Assembly: GCF_910592395.1 (NCBI RefSeq)
Contig: NC_088322.1
Location: 1,676,001 to 1,740,000 of the forward strand
From: Lineus longissimus
Taxonomy: Eukaryota; Nemertea; Pilidiophora; Heteronemertea; Lineidae
Length of the DNA: 64,000 nt
Direction of reading: 5' to 3'
Shown here piece by piece: positions 10,448 to 22,638 of the stretch. Positions within the stretch are counted from its first letter, which is position 1. Each line of letters starts with the position of its first letter. The translations under genes were made by a program, and so were the position numbers. The notes beneath the pieces were generated by a model. It was not told the DNA's origin. It saw only the letters and a program-made list of their open reading frames with translations, and made no database searches.

Positions 10448-12228
10448 TAGGTTATTCAGAAACTGAGCTATAAGTGTGTGGATACCTAGAAACTTGGACA
10501 CTCTTTTTAGGTATCTAAGTGTCCGGGTGTCCAGCGCCGTATTCACGAAGCACTCTTAGTCAGAGCACGCTCTTAGCGTACTCGTAGGTTATTCAGAAAC
10601 TGAGCTATAAGTGTGTGGACACCTAGATACCTGGACACTCTTTTTAGGTATCTAAGTGTCCGGGTGTCCAGGGCCGTATTCACGAAGCACTCTTAGTCAG
10701 AGCACGCTCTTAGCGTCCTCGTAGGCTATTCAGAAACTGAGCTATAAGTGTGTGGATACCTAGATACATGGACACTCTTTTTAGGTATCTAAGAGTCCGG
10801 GTGTGCAGGGCCGTATTCACGAAGAACTCTTAGTCAGAGCACGCTCTTAGCGTCCTCGTAGGCTATTCAGAAACTGAGCTATAAGTGTGTGGATACCTAG
10901 ATACTTGGACACACTTTTTAGGTATCTAAGTGTCCTGGTGTCCAGGGCCGTATTCACGAAGCACTCTTAGTCAGAGCACGCTCTTAGCGTCCTCGTAGGC
11001 TATTCAGAAACTGAGCTATAAGTGTGTGGATACCTAGATACTTGGACACTCTTTTTAGGTATCTAAGTGTCCGGGTGTCCAAGGCCGTATTTACGAAGCA
11101 CTCTTAGTCAGAGCACGCTCTTAGCGTCCTCGTAGGCTATTCAGAAACTGAGCTATAAGTGTGTGGATACCTAGATACTTGGACACTCTTTTTAGGTATC
11201 TAAGTGTCCGGGTGTCCAGCGCCGTATTCACGAAGCACTCTTAGTCAGAGCACGCTCTTAGCGTACTCGTAGGTTATTCAGAAACTGAGCTATAAGTGTG
11301 TGGATACCTAGATACTTGGACACTCTTTTTAGGTATCTAAGTGTCCGGGTGTCCAGGGCCGTATTCACGAAGAACTCTTAGTCAGAGCACGTTCTTAGCG
11401 TCCTCGTAGGCTATTCAGAAACTTAGCTATAAGTGTGTGGATACCCAGATACTCGGACACTCTTTTTAGGTATCTAAGTGTCCGGGTGTCCAGGGCCGTA
11501 TTCACGAAGCACTCTTAGTCAGAGCACGCTCTTAGCGTCTTCGTAGGCTATTCAGAAACTGAGCTATAAGTGTGTGGATACCTAGATACTTGGACACTCT
11601 TTTTAGGTATCTAAGTGTCCGGGTGTCCAGGGCCGTATTCACGAAGCACTCTTAGTCAGAGCACGCTCTTAGCGTCCTCGTAGGCTATTCAAAAACTGAG
11701 CTATAAGTGTGTGGATACCTAGATACTTTGACACTCTATTTAGGTATCTAAGTGTCCGGGTGTCCAGGGCCGTATTTACGAAGCACTCTTGGTCAGAGCA
11801 CGCTCTTAGCGTCCTCGTAGGCTATTCAGAAACTGAGCTATAAGTGTGTGGATACCTAGATACTTGGACACTCTTTTTAGGTATCTAAGTGTCCGGGTGT
11901 CCAGGGCCGTATTTACGAAGCACTCTTAGTCAGAGCACGCTCTTAGCGTCCTCGTAGGCTATTCAGAAACTGAGCTATAAGTGTGTGGATACCTAGATAC
12001 TTGGACACTCTTTTTAGGTATCTAAGTGTCCGGATGTCCAGCGCCGTATTCACGAAGCACTCTTAGTCAGAGCACGCTCTTAGCGTACTCGTAGGTTATT
12101 CAGAAACTGAGCTATAAGTGTGTGGATACCTAGATACTTGGACACTCTTTTTAGGTATCTAAGTGTCCGGGTGTCCAGGGCCGTATTCACGAAGAACTCT
12201 TAGTCAGAGCACGTTCTTAGCGTCCTCG
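10448..12228 (+). repeat. 13-monomer (1,781-bp) higher-order repeat, copy 1
   Basis: Markers repeated exactly 1,781 bp later: GTGGACACCTAGATACCTGG at about 10617, CACACTTTTTAGG, GTCCTGG (10934), ATACCCAGATACTCGG (about 11442), and TTTGACACTCTATTTAGG (about 11727). The first monomer is less similar to its partner than the rest, so the true left edge is about 10.5 kb. Confidence 0.88.
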
Positions 12229-14009
12229 TAGGCTATTCAGAAACTTAGCTATAAGTGTGTGGATACCTAGATACTTGGACACTCTTTTTAGGTATCTAAG
12301 TGTCCGGGTGTCCAGCGCCGTATTCACGAAGCACTCTTAGTCAGAGCACGCTCTTAGCGTACTCGTAGGTTATTCAGAAACTGAGCTATAAGTGTGTGGA
12401 CACCTAGATACCTGGACACTCTTTTTAGGTATCTAAGTGTCCGGGTGTCCAGGGCCGTATTCACGAAGCACTCTTAGTCAGAGCACGCTCTTAGCGTCCT
12501 CGTAGGCTATTCAGAAACTGAGCTATAAGTGTGTGGATACCTAGATACTTGGACACTCTTTTTAGGTATCTAAGTGTCCGGGTGTGCAGGGCCGTATTCA
12601 CGAAGAACTCTTAGTCAGAGCACGCTCTTAGCGTCCTCGTAGGCTATTCAGAAACTGAGCTATAAGTGTGTGGATACCTAGATACTTGGACACACTTTTT
12701 AGGTATCTAAGTGTCCTGGTGTCCAGGGCCGTATTCACGAAGCACTCTTAGTCAGAGCACGCTCTTAGCGTCCTCGTAGGCTATTCAGAAACTGAGCTAT
12801 AAGTGTGTGGATACCTAGATACTTGGACACTCTTTTTAGGTATCTAAGTGTCCGGGTGTCCAAGGCCGTATTTACGAAGCACTCTTAGTCAGAGCACGCT
12901 CTTAGCGTCCCCGTAGGCTATTCAGAAACTGAGCTATAAGTGTGTGGATACCTAGATACTTGGACACTCTTTTTAGGTATCTAAGTGTCCGGGTGTCCAG
13001 CGCCGTATTCACGAAGCACTCTTAGTCAGAGCACGCTCTTAGCGTACTCGTAGGTTATTCAGAAACTGAGCTATAAGTGTGTGGATACCTAGATACTTGG
13101 ACACTCTTTTTAGGTATCTAAGTGTCCGGGTGTCCAGGGCCGTATTCACGAAGAACTCTTAGTCAGAGCACGTTCTTAGCGTCCTCTTAGGCTATTCAGA
13201 AACTTAGCTATAAGTGTGTGGATACCCAGATACTCGGACACTCTTTTTAGGTATCTAAGTGTCCGGGTGTCCAGGGCCGTATTCACGAAGCACTCTTAGT
13301 CAGAGCACGCTCTTAGCGTCTTCGTAGGCTATTCAGAAACTGAGCTATAAGTGTGTGGATACCTAGATACTTGGACACTCTTTTTAGGTATCTAAGTGTC
13401 CGGGTGTCCAGGGCCGTATTCACGAAGCACTCTTAGTCAGAGCACGCTCTTAGCGTCCTCGTAGGCTATTCAAAAACTGAGCTATAAGTGTGTGGATACC
13501 TAGATACTTTGACACTCTATTTAGGTATCTAAGTGTCCGGGTGTCCAGGGCCGTATTTACGAAGCACTCTTGGTCAGAGCACGCTCTTAGCGTCCTCGTA
13601 GGCTATTCAGAAACTGAGCTATAAGTGTGTGGATACCTAGATACTTGGACACTCTTTTTAGGTATCTAAGTGTCCGGGTGTCCAGGGCCGTATTTACGAA
13701 GCACTCTTAGTCAGAGCACGCTCTTAGCGTCCTCGTAGGCTATTCAGAAACTGAGCTATAAGTGTGTGGATACCTAGATACTTGGACACTCTTTTTAGGT
13801 ATCTAAGTGTCCGGATGTCCAGCGCCGTATTCACGAAGCACTCTTAGTCAGAGCACGCTCTTAGCGTACTCGTAGGTTATTCAGAAACTGAGCTATAAGT
13901 GTGTGGATACCTAGATACTTGGACACTCTTTTTAGGTATCTAAGTGTCCGGGTGTCCAGGGCCGTATTCACGAAGAACTCTTAGTCAGAGCACGTTCTTA
14001 GCGTCCTCG
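12229..14009 (+). repeat. 13-monomer (1,781-bp) higher-order repeat, copy 2
   Basis: Tandem with copy 1 and nearly identical: GTGGACACC at about 12398, GTCCTGG at 12715, ATACCCAGATACTCGG at about 13223 and TTTGACACTCTATTTAGG at about 13508. Similarity fades just after 14.05 kb, which gives exactly two copies. Confidence 0.88.
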
Positions 14010-14283
14010 TAGGCTATTCAGAAACTTAGCTATAAGTGTGTGGATACCTAGATACTCGGACACTCTTTTTAGGTATCTAAGTGTCCGGGTGTCCAGGGCC
14101 GTATTCACGAAGCACTCTTAGTCAGAGCACGCTCTTAGCGTCTTCGTAGGCTATTCAGAAACTGAGCTATAAGTGTGTGGATACCTAGATACTTGGACAC
14201 TCTTTTTAGGTATCTAAGTGTCCGGGTGTCCAGGGCCGTATTCACGAAGCACTCTTAGTCAGAGCACGCTCTTAGCGTCCTCG

Positions 14284-15105
14284 TAGGCTATTCAGAAACT
14301 GAGCTATAAGTGTGTGGATACCTAGATACTTGGACACTCTTTTTAGGTATCTAAGTGTCCGGGTGTGCAGGGCCGTATTCACTAAGAACTCTTAGTCAGA
14401 GCACGCTCTTAGCGTCCTCGTAGGCTATTCAGAAACTGAGCTATAAGTGTGTGGATACCTAGATACTTGGACACTCTTTTTAGGTATCTAAGTGTCCTGG
14501 TGTCCAGGGCCGTATTCACGAAGCACTCTTAGTCAGAGCACGCTCTTAGCGTCCTCGTAGGCTATTCAGAAACTGAGCTATAAGTGTGTGGATACCTAGA
14601 TACTTGGACACTCTTTTTAGGTATCTAAGTGTCCGGGTGTCCAGGGCCGTATTTACGAAGCACTCTTAGTCAGAGCACGCTCTTAGCGTCCTCGTAGGCT
14701 ATTCAGAAACTGAGCTATAAGTGTGTGGATACCTAGATACTTGGACACTCTTTTTAGGTATCTAAGTGTCCGGGTGTCCAGGGCCGTATTCACGAAGCAC
14801 TCTTGGTCAGAGCACGCTCTTAGCGTCCTCGTAGGCTATTCAGAAACTGAGCTATAAGTGTGTGGATACCTAGATACTTGGACACTCTTTTTAGGTGTCT
14901 AAGTGTCCGGGTGTCCAGGGCCGTATTCACGAAGCACTCTCAGTCAGAGCACGCTCTTAGCGTCCTCGTAGGCTATTCAGAAACTGAGCTATAAGTGTGT
15001 GGATACCTAGATACTTGGACACTCTTTTTAGGTATCTAAGTGTCTGGGTGTCCAGGGCCGTATTCACGAAGCACTCTTAGTCAGAGCACGCTCTTAGCGT
15101 ACTCG
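14284..15105 (+). repeat. Six-monomer block X, copy 2
   Basis: Same unit order as 9168-9989, at an offset of 5,116 bp (38 monomers less the 90 bp lost at 10127): ACTAAGAACTC at 14381, GTCCTGG at 14496, GTCTGGG at 15042. Unlike copy 3, it runs straight into Y with no linker monomer. Confidence 0.82.
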
Positions 15106-15927
15106 TAGGTTATTCAGAAACTGAGCTATAAGTGTGTGGATACCTAGATACTTGGACACTCTTTTTAGGTATCTAAGTGTCCGGGTGTGCAGGGCCGTAT
15201 TCACGAAGAACTCTTAGTCAGAGCACGCTCTTAGCGTCCTCGTAGGCTATTCAGAAACTGAGCTATAAGTGTGTGGATACCTAGATACTTGGACACTCTT
15301 TTTAGGTATCTAAGTGTCCTGGTGTCCAGGGCCGTATTCACGAAGCACTCTTAGTCAGAGCACGCTCTTAGCGTCCTCGTAGGCTATTCAGAAACTGAGC
15401 TATAAGTGTGTGGATACCTAGATACTTTGACACTCTTTTTAGGTATCTAAGTGTCCGGGTGTCCAGGGCCGTATTTACGAAGCACTCTTAGTCAGAGCAC
15501 GCTCTTAGCGTCATCGTAGGCTATTCAGAAACTGAGCTATAAGTGTGTGGATACCTAGATACTTGGACACTCTTTTTAGGTATCTAAGTGTCCGGGTGTC
15601 CAGGGCCGTATTCACGAAGCACTCTTAGTCAGAGCACGCTCTTAGCGTCCTCGTAGGTTATTCAGAAACTGAGCTATAAGTGTGTGGATACCTAGATACT
15701 TGGACACTCTTTTTAGGTATCTAAGTGTCCGGGTGTCCAGCGCCGTATTCACGAAGCACTCTTAGTCAGAGCACGCTCTTAGCGTACTCGTAGGTTATTC
15801 AGAAACTGAGCTATAAGTGTGTGGACACCTAGATACCTGGACACTCTTTTTAGGTATCTAAGTGTCCGGGTGTCCAGGGCCGTATTCACGAAGCACTCTT
15901 AGTCAGAGCACGCTCTTAGCGTCCTCG
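15106..15927 (+). repeat. Six-monomer block Y, copy 2, fused to X
   Basis: Same order as 8346-9167 (GTCCTGG 15318, GTCATCG at about 15510, GTGGACACC at about 15822, GATACCTGG). Its first unit starts with TAGGTTATTC, the feature of the linker monomer at 18394, but continues with the GTGCAGGG and GAAGAACTC of Y1. It looks like a linker/Y1 chimera left by a one-monomer unequal exchange. Confidence 0.78.
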
Positions 15928-16886
15928 TAGGCTATTCAGAAACTGAGCTATAAGTGTGTGGATACCTAGATACTTGGACACTCTTTTTAGGTATCTAAGT
16001 GTCCGGGTGTCCAGGGCCGTATTTACGAAGCACTCTTGGTCAGAGCACGCTCTTAGCGTCCTCGTAGGCTATTCAGAAACTGAGCTATAAGTGTGTGGAT
16101 ACCTAGATACTTGGACACTCTTTTTAGGTATCTAAGTGTCCGGGTGTCCAGGGCCGTATTTACGAAGCACTCTTAGTCAGAGCACGCTCTTAGCGTCCTC
16201 GTAGGCTATTCAGAAACTGAGCTATAAGTGTGTGGATACCTAGATACTTGGACACTCTTTTTAGGTATCTAAGTGTCCGGGTGTCCAGCGCCGTATTCAC
16301 GAAGCACTCTTAGTCAGAGCACGCTCTTAGCGTACTCGTAGGTTATTCAGAAACTGAGCTATAAGTGTGTGGATACCTAGATACTTGGACACTCTTTTTA
16401 GGTATCTAAGTGTCCGGGTGTCCAGGGCCGTATTCACGAAGAACTCTTAGTCAGAGCACGTTCTTAGCGTCCTCGTAAGCTATTCAGAAACTTAGCTATA
16501 AGTGTGTGGATACCTAGATACTCGGACACTCTTTTAAGGTATCTAAGTGTCCGGGTGTCCAGGGCCGTATTCACGAAGCACTCTTAGTCAGAGCACGCTC
16601 TTAGCGTCTTCGTAGGCTATTCAGAAACTGAGCTATAAGTGTGTGGATACCTAGATACTTGGACACTCTTTTTAGGTATCTAAGTGTCCGGGTGTCCAGC
16701 GCCGTATTCACGAAGCACTCTTAGTCAGAGCACGCTCTTAGCGTTCTCGTAGGTTATTCAGAAACTGAGCTATAAGTGTGTGGATACCTAGATACCTGGA
16801 CACTCTTTTTAGGTATCTAAGTGTCCGGGTGTCCAGGGCCGTATTCACGAAGCACTCTTAGTCAGAGCACGCTCTTAGCGTCCTCG

Positions 16887-17571
16887 TAGGCTATTCAGAA
16901 ACTGAGCTATAAGTGTGTGGATACCTAGATACTTGGACACTCTTTTTAGGTATCTAAGTGTCCGGGTGTGCAGGGCCGTATTCACTAAGAACTCTTAGTC
17001 AGAGCACGCTCTTAGCGTCCTCGTAGGCTATTCAGAAACTGAGCTATAAGTGTGTGGATACCTAGATACTTGGACACTCTTTTTAGGTATCTAAGTGTCC
17101 TGGTGTCCAGGGCCGTATTCACGAAGCACTCTTAGTCAGAGCACGCTCTTAGCGTCCTCGTAGGCTATTCAGAAACTGAGCTATAAGTGTGTGGATACCT
17201 AGATACTTGGACACTCTTTTTAGGTATCTAAGTGTCCGGGTGTCCAGGGCCGTATTTACGAAGCACTCTTAGTCAGAGCACGCTCTTAGCGTCCTCGTAG
17301 GCTATTCAGAAACTGAGCTATAAGTGTGTGGATACCTAGATACTTGGACACTCTTTTTAGGTATCTAAGTGTCCGGGTGTCCAGGGCCGTATTCACGAAG
17401 CACTCTTGGTCAGAGCACGCTCTTAGCGTCCTCGTAGGCTATTCAGAAACTGAGCTATAAGTGTGTGGATACCTAGATACTTGGACACTCTTTTTAGGTA
17501 TCTAAGTGTCCGGGTGTCCAGGGCCGTATTCACGAAGCACTCTTAGTCAGAGCACGCTCTTAGCGTCCTGG
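16887..17571 (+). repeat. 5-monomer (685-bp) partial copy of block X
   Basis: ACTAAGAACTC at 16984, GTCCTGG at 17099, GTATTTACG at about 17250 and CTTGGTCAG at about 17406 precede the same markers of X copy 3 by 685 bp (5 x 137). The fifth unit lacks AGGTGTCTAAG, so the fifth and sixth X monomers are not represented. Confidence 0.75.
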
Positions 17572-18393
17572 TAGGCTATTCAGAAACTGAGCTATAAGTG
17601 TGTGGATACCTAGATACTTGGACACTCTTTTTAGGTATCTAAGTGTCCGGGTGTGCAGGGCCGTATTCACTAAGAACTCTTAGTCAGAGCACGCTCTTAG
17701 CGTCCTCGTAGGCTATTCAGAAACTGAGCTATAAGTGTGTGGATACCTAGATACTTGGACACTCTTTTTAGGTATCTAAGTGTCCTGGTGTCCAGGGCCG
17801 TATTCACGAAGCACTCTTAGTCAGAGCACGCTCTTAGCGTCCTCGTAGGCTATTCAGAAACTGAGCTATAAGTGTGTGGATACCTAGATACTTGGACACT
17901 CTTTTTAGGTATCTAAGTGTCCGGGTGTCCAGGGCCGTATTTACGAAGCACTCTTAGTCAGAGCACGCTCTTAGCGTCCTCGTAGGCTATTCAGAAACTG
18001 AGCTATAAGTGTGTGGATACCTAGATACTTGGACACTCTTTTTAGGTATCTAAGTGTCCGGGTGTCCAGGGCCGTATTCACGAATCACTCTTGGTCAGAG
18101 CACGCTCTTAGCGTCCTCGTAGGCTATTCAGAAACTGAGCTATAAGTGTGTGGATACCTAGATACTTGGACACTCTTTTTAGGTGTCTAAGTGTCCGGGT
18201 GTCCAGGGCCGTATTCACGAAGCACTCTTAGTCAGAGCACGCTCTTAGCGTCCTCGTAGGCTATTCAGAAACTGAGCTATAAGTGTGTGGATACCTAGAT
18301 ACTTGGACACTCTTTTTAGGTATCTAAGTGTCTGGGTGTCCAGGGCCGTATACACGAAGCACTCTTAGTCAGAGCACGCTCTTAGCGTACTCG
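17572..18393 (+). repeat. Six-monomer block X, copy 3
   Basis: Offset 3,288 bp (24 x 137) from copy 2: ACTAAGAACTC at 17669, GTCCTGG at 17784, AGGTGTCTAAG at about 18182 and GTCTGGG at 18330. Together with the linker (18394-18529) and Y (18530-19351) it forms the only intact 13-monomer X-linker-Y module. Confidence 0.82.
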
Positions 18394-18529
18394 TAGGTTA
18401 TTCAGAAACTGAGCTATAAGTGTGTGGATACCTAGATACTTGGACACTTTTTTAGGTATCTAAGTGTCCGGGTGTCCAGGGCCGTATTCACGAAGCACTC
18501 TTAGTCAGAGCACACTCTTAGCGTCCTCG
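18394..18529 (+). repeat. 136-bp linker monomer between X and Y
   Basis: Starts with TAGGTTATTC and lacks one base of the T-rich loop (ACACTTTTTTAGG, near 18447). It corresponds to the monomer at 9990-10126 and is missing as a separate unit from the X-Y junction at 15106. Confidence 0.85.
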
Positions 18530-19351
18530 TAGGCTATTCAGAAACTGAGCTATAAGTGTGTGGATACCTAGATACTTGGACACTCTTTTTAGGTATCTAA
18601 GTGTCCGGGTGTGCAGGGCCGTATTCACGAAGAACTCTTAGTCAGAGCACGCTCTTAGCGTCCTCGTAGGCTATTCAGAAACTGAGCTATAAGTGTGTGG
18701 ATACCTAGATACTTGGACACTCTTTTTAGTTATCTAAGTGTCCTGGTGTCCAGGGCCGTATTCACGAAGCACTCTTAGTCAGAGCACGCTCTTAGCGTCC
18801 TCGTAGGCTATTCAGAAACTGAGCTATAAGTGTGTGGATACCTAGATACTTGGACACTCTTTTTAGGTATCTAAGTGTCCGGGTGTCCAGGGCCGTATTT
18901 ACGAAGCACTCTTAGTCAGAGCACGCTCTTAGCGTCATCGTAGGCTATTCAGAAACTGAGCTATAAGTGTGTGGATACCTAGATACTTGGACACTCTTTT
19001 TAGGTATCTAAGTGTCCGGGTGTCCAGGGCCGTATTCACGAAGCACTCTTAGTCAGAGCACGCTCTTAGCGTCCTCGTAGGTTATTCAGAAACTGAGCTA
19101 TAAGTGTGTGGATACCTAGATACTTGGACACTCTTTTTAGGTATCTAAGTGTCCGGGTGTCCAGCGCCGTATTCACGAAGCACTCTTAGTCAGAGCACGC
19201 TCTTAGCGTACTCGTAGGTTATTCAGAAACTGAGCTATAAGTGTGTGGACACCTAGATACCTGGACACTCTTTTTAGGTATCTAAGTGTCCGGGTGTCCA
19301 GGGCCGTATTCACGAAGCACTCTTAGTCAGAGCACGCTCTTAGCGTACTCG
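18530..19351 (+). repeat. Six-monomer block Y, copy 3
   Basis: Repeats 15106-15927 at an offset of 3,424 bp: GTGCAGGG with GAAGAACTC, GTCCTGG (18742), GTCATCG at about 18934, TCCAGCGCCG, GTGGACACC (about 19246) with GATACCTGG. Confidence 0.8.
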
Positions 19352-22317
19352 TAGGTTATTCAGAAACTGAGCTATAAGTGTGTGGATACCTAGATACTTG
19401 GACACTCTTTTTAGGTATCTAAGTGTCCGGGTGTCCAGGGCCGTATTCACGAAGAACTCTTAGTCAGAGCACGTTCTTAACGTCCTCGTAGGCTATTCAG
19501 AAACTTAGCTATAAGTGTGTGGATACCCAGATACTCGGACACTCTTTTTAGGTATCTAAGTGTCCGGGTGTCCAGGGCCGTATTCACGAAGCACTCTTAG
19601 TCAGAGCACGCTCTTAGCGTCTTCGTAGGCTATTCAGAAACTGAGCTATAAGTGTGTGGATACCTAGATACTTGGACACTCTTTTTAGGTATCTAAGTGT
19701 CCGGGTGTCCAGGGCCGTATTCACGAAGCACTCTTAGTCAGAGCACGCTCTTAGCGTCCTCGTAGGCTATTCAAAAACTGAGCTATAAGTGTGTGGATAC
19801 CTAGATACTTGGACACTCTTTTTAGGTATCTAAGTGTCCGGGTGTCCAGGGCCGTATTTACGAAGCACTCTTAGTCAGAGCACGCTCTTAGCGTCCTCGT
19901 AGGCTATTCAGAAACTGAGCTATAAGTGTGTGGATACCTAGATACTTGGACACTCTTTTTAGTTATCTAAGTGTCCGGGTGTCCAGCGCCGTATTCACGA
20001 AACACTCTTAGTCAGAGCACGCTCTTAGCGTACTCGTAGGTTATTCAGAAACTGAGCTATAAGTGTGTGGATACCTAGATACTTGGACACTCTTTTTAGG
20101 TATCTAAGTATCCGGGTGTCCAGGGCCGTATTCACGAAGAACTCTTAGTCAGAGCACGTTCTTAGCGTCCTCGTAGGCTATTCAGAAACTTAGCTATAAG
20201 TGTGTGGATACCTAGATACTCGGACACTCTTTTTAGGTATCTAAGTGTCCGGGTGTCCAGGGCCGTATTCACGAAGCACTCTTAGTCAGAGCACGCTCTT
20301 AGCGTCTTCGTAGGCTATTCAGAAACTGAGCTATAAGTGTGTGGATACCTAGATACTTGGACACTCTTTTTAGGTATCTAAGTGTCCGGGTGTCCAGGGC
20401 CGTATTCACGAAGCACTCTTAGTCAGAGCACGCTCTTAGCGTCCTCGTAGGCTATTCAAAAACTGAGCTATAAGTGTGTGGATACCTAGATACTTTGACA
20501 CTCTTTTTAGGTATCTAAGTGTCCGGGTGTCCAGGGCCGTATTCACGAAGCACTCTTAGTCAGAGCACGCTCTTAACCTCCTCGTAGGTTATTCAGAGAC
20601 TGAGCTATAAGTGTGTGGATACCTAGATACTTGGACACTCTTTTTAGGTATATAAGTGTCCGGGTGTCCAGGGCCGTATTCACGAAGCACTCTTAGTCAG
20701 AGCACGCTCTTAGCGTACTCGTAGGTTATTCAGAAACTGAGCTATAAGTGTGTGGATACCTAGATACTTGGACACTCTTTTTAGGTATCTAAGTGTCCGG
20801 GTGTCCAGGGCCGTATTCACGAAGCACTCTTAGTCAGAGCACGCTCTTAGCGTCCTCGTAGGCTATTCAGAAACTGAGCTATAAGTGTGTGGATACCTAG
20901 ATACTTGGACACTCTTTTTAGGTATCGTAGTGTCCGGGTGTGCAGGGCCGTATTCACGAAGAACTCTTAGTCAGAGCACGCTCTTAGCGTCCTCGTAGGC
21001 TATTCAGAAACTGAGCTATAAGTGTGTGGATACCTAGATACTTGGACACTCTTTTTAGGTATCTAAGTGTCCTGGTGTCCAGGGCCGTATTCACGAAGCA
21101 CTCTTAGTCAGAGCACGCTCTTAGCGTCCTCGTAGGCTATTCAGAAACTGAGCTATAAGTGTGTGGATACCTAGATACTTGGACACTCTTTTTAGGTATC
21201 TAAGTGTCCGGGTGTCCAGGGCCGTATTTACGAAGCACTCTTAGTCAGAGCACGCTCTTAGCGTCCTCGTAGGTTATTCAGAAACTGAGCTATAAGTGTG
21301 TGGATACCTAGATACTTGGACACTCTTTTTAGGTATCTAAGTGTCCGGGTGTCCAGCGCCGTATTCACGAAGCACTCTTAGTCAGAGCACGCTCTTAGCG
21401 TACTCGTAGGTTATTCAGAAACTGAGCTATAAGTGTGTGGATACCTAGATACCTGGACACTCTTTTTAGGTATCTAAGTGTCCGGGTGTCCAGGGCCGTA
21501 TTCACGAAGCACTCTTAGTCAGAGCACGCTCTTAGCGTCCTCGTAGGCTATTCAGAAACTGAGCTATAAGTGTGTGGATACCTAGATACTTGGACACTCT
21601 TTTTAGGTATCTAAGTGTCCGGGTGTGCAGGGCCGTATTCACGAAGAACTCTTAGTCAGAGCACGCTCTTAGCGTCCTCGTAGGCTATTCAGAAACTGAG
21701 CTATAAGTATGTGGATACCTAGATACTTGGACACTCTTTTTAGGTATCTAAGTGTCCTGGAGTCCAGGGCCGTATTCACGAAGCACTCTTAGTCAGAGCA
21801 CGCTCTTAGCGTCCTCGTAGGCTATTCAGAAACTGAGATATAAGTGTGTGGATACCTAGATACTTGGACACTCTTTTTAGGTATCTAAGTGTCCGGGTGT
21901 GCAGGGCCGTATTTACGAAGCACTCTTAGTCAGAGCACGCTCTTAGCGTCCTCGTAGGCTATTCAGAAACTGAGCTATAAGTGTGTGGATACCTAGATAC
22001 TTGGACACTCTTTTTAGGTATCTAAGTGTCCGGGTGTCCAGGGCCGTATTCACGAAGCACTCTTAGTCAGAGCACGCTCTTAGCGTCCTCGTAGGCTATT
22101 CAGAAACTGAGCTATAAGTGTGTGGATACCTAGATACTTGGACACTCTTTTTAGGTGTCTAAGTGTCCGGGTGTCCAGGGCCGTATTCACGAAGCACTCT
22201 TAGTCAGAGCACGCTCTTAGCGTCCTCGTAGGCTATTCAGAAACTGAGCTATAAGTGTGTGGATACCTAGATACTTGGACACTCTTTTTAGGTATCTAAG
22301 TGTCCGGGTGTGCAGGG

Positions 22318-22320
22318 AAA
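22318..22320 (+). other. Three-base substitution cluster in one monomer
   Basis: CAGGGCCGTATTC is replaced by CAGGGAAATATTC: CCG to AAA at positions 90-92 of the monomer starting at 22229. Three adjacent changes in one unit are unlike the scattered single differences elsewhere, and I saw no second copy. It could be one complex mutation or a base-calling error. Confidence 0.85.
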
Positions 22321-22502
22321 TATTCACGAAGCACTCTTAGTCAGAGCACGCTCTTAGCGTCCTCGTAGGCTATTCAGAAACTGAGCTATAAGTGTGTGGA
22401 TACCTAGATACTTGGACACTCTTTTTAGGTATCGAAGTGTCCGGGTGTCCAGGGCCGTATTCACGAAGCACTCTTAGTCAGAGCACGCTCTTAGCGTCCT
22501 CG

Positions 22503-22638
22503 TAGGCTATTCAAAAACTGAGCTATAAGTGTGTGGATACCTAGATACTTGGACACTCTTTTTAGGTATCTAAGTGTCCGGTGTCCAGGGCCGTATTCAC
22601 GAAGCACTCTTAGTCAGAGCACGCTCTTAACCTCCTCG
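22503..22638 (+). repeat. 136-bp monomer, 1-bp deletion in CCGGG
   Basis: GTCCGGTGTCC near 22581 has two G where the consensus has three, removing one base from the right hairpin arm. The unit also has TCAAAAACTG near its start. Confidence 0.88.

Noticed and set aside
22318-22320. Start of a foreign insertion at GGGAAATATTC
   Set aside because: The sequence returns to the consensus at once and the monomer keeps 137 bp; it is a substitution cluster.
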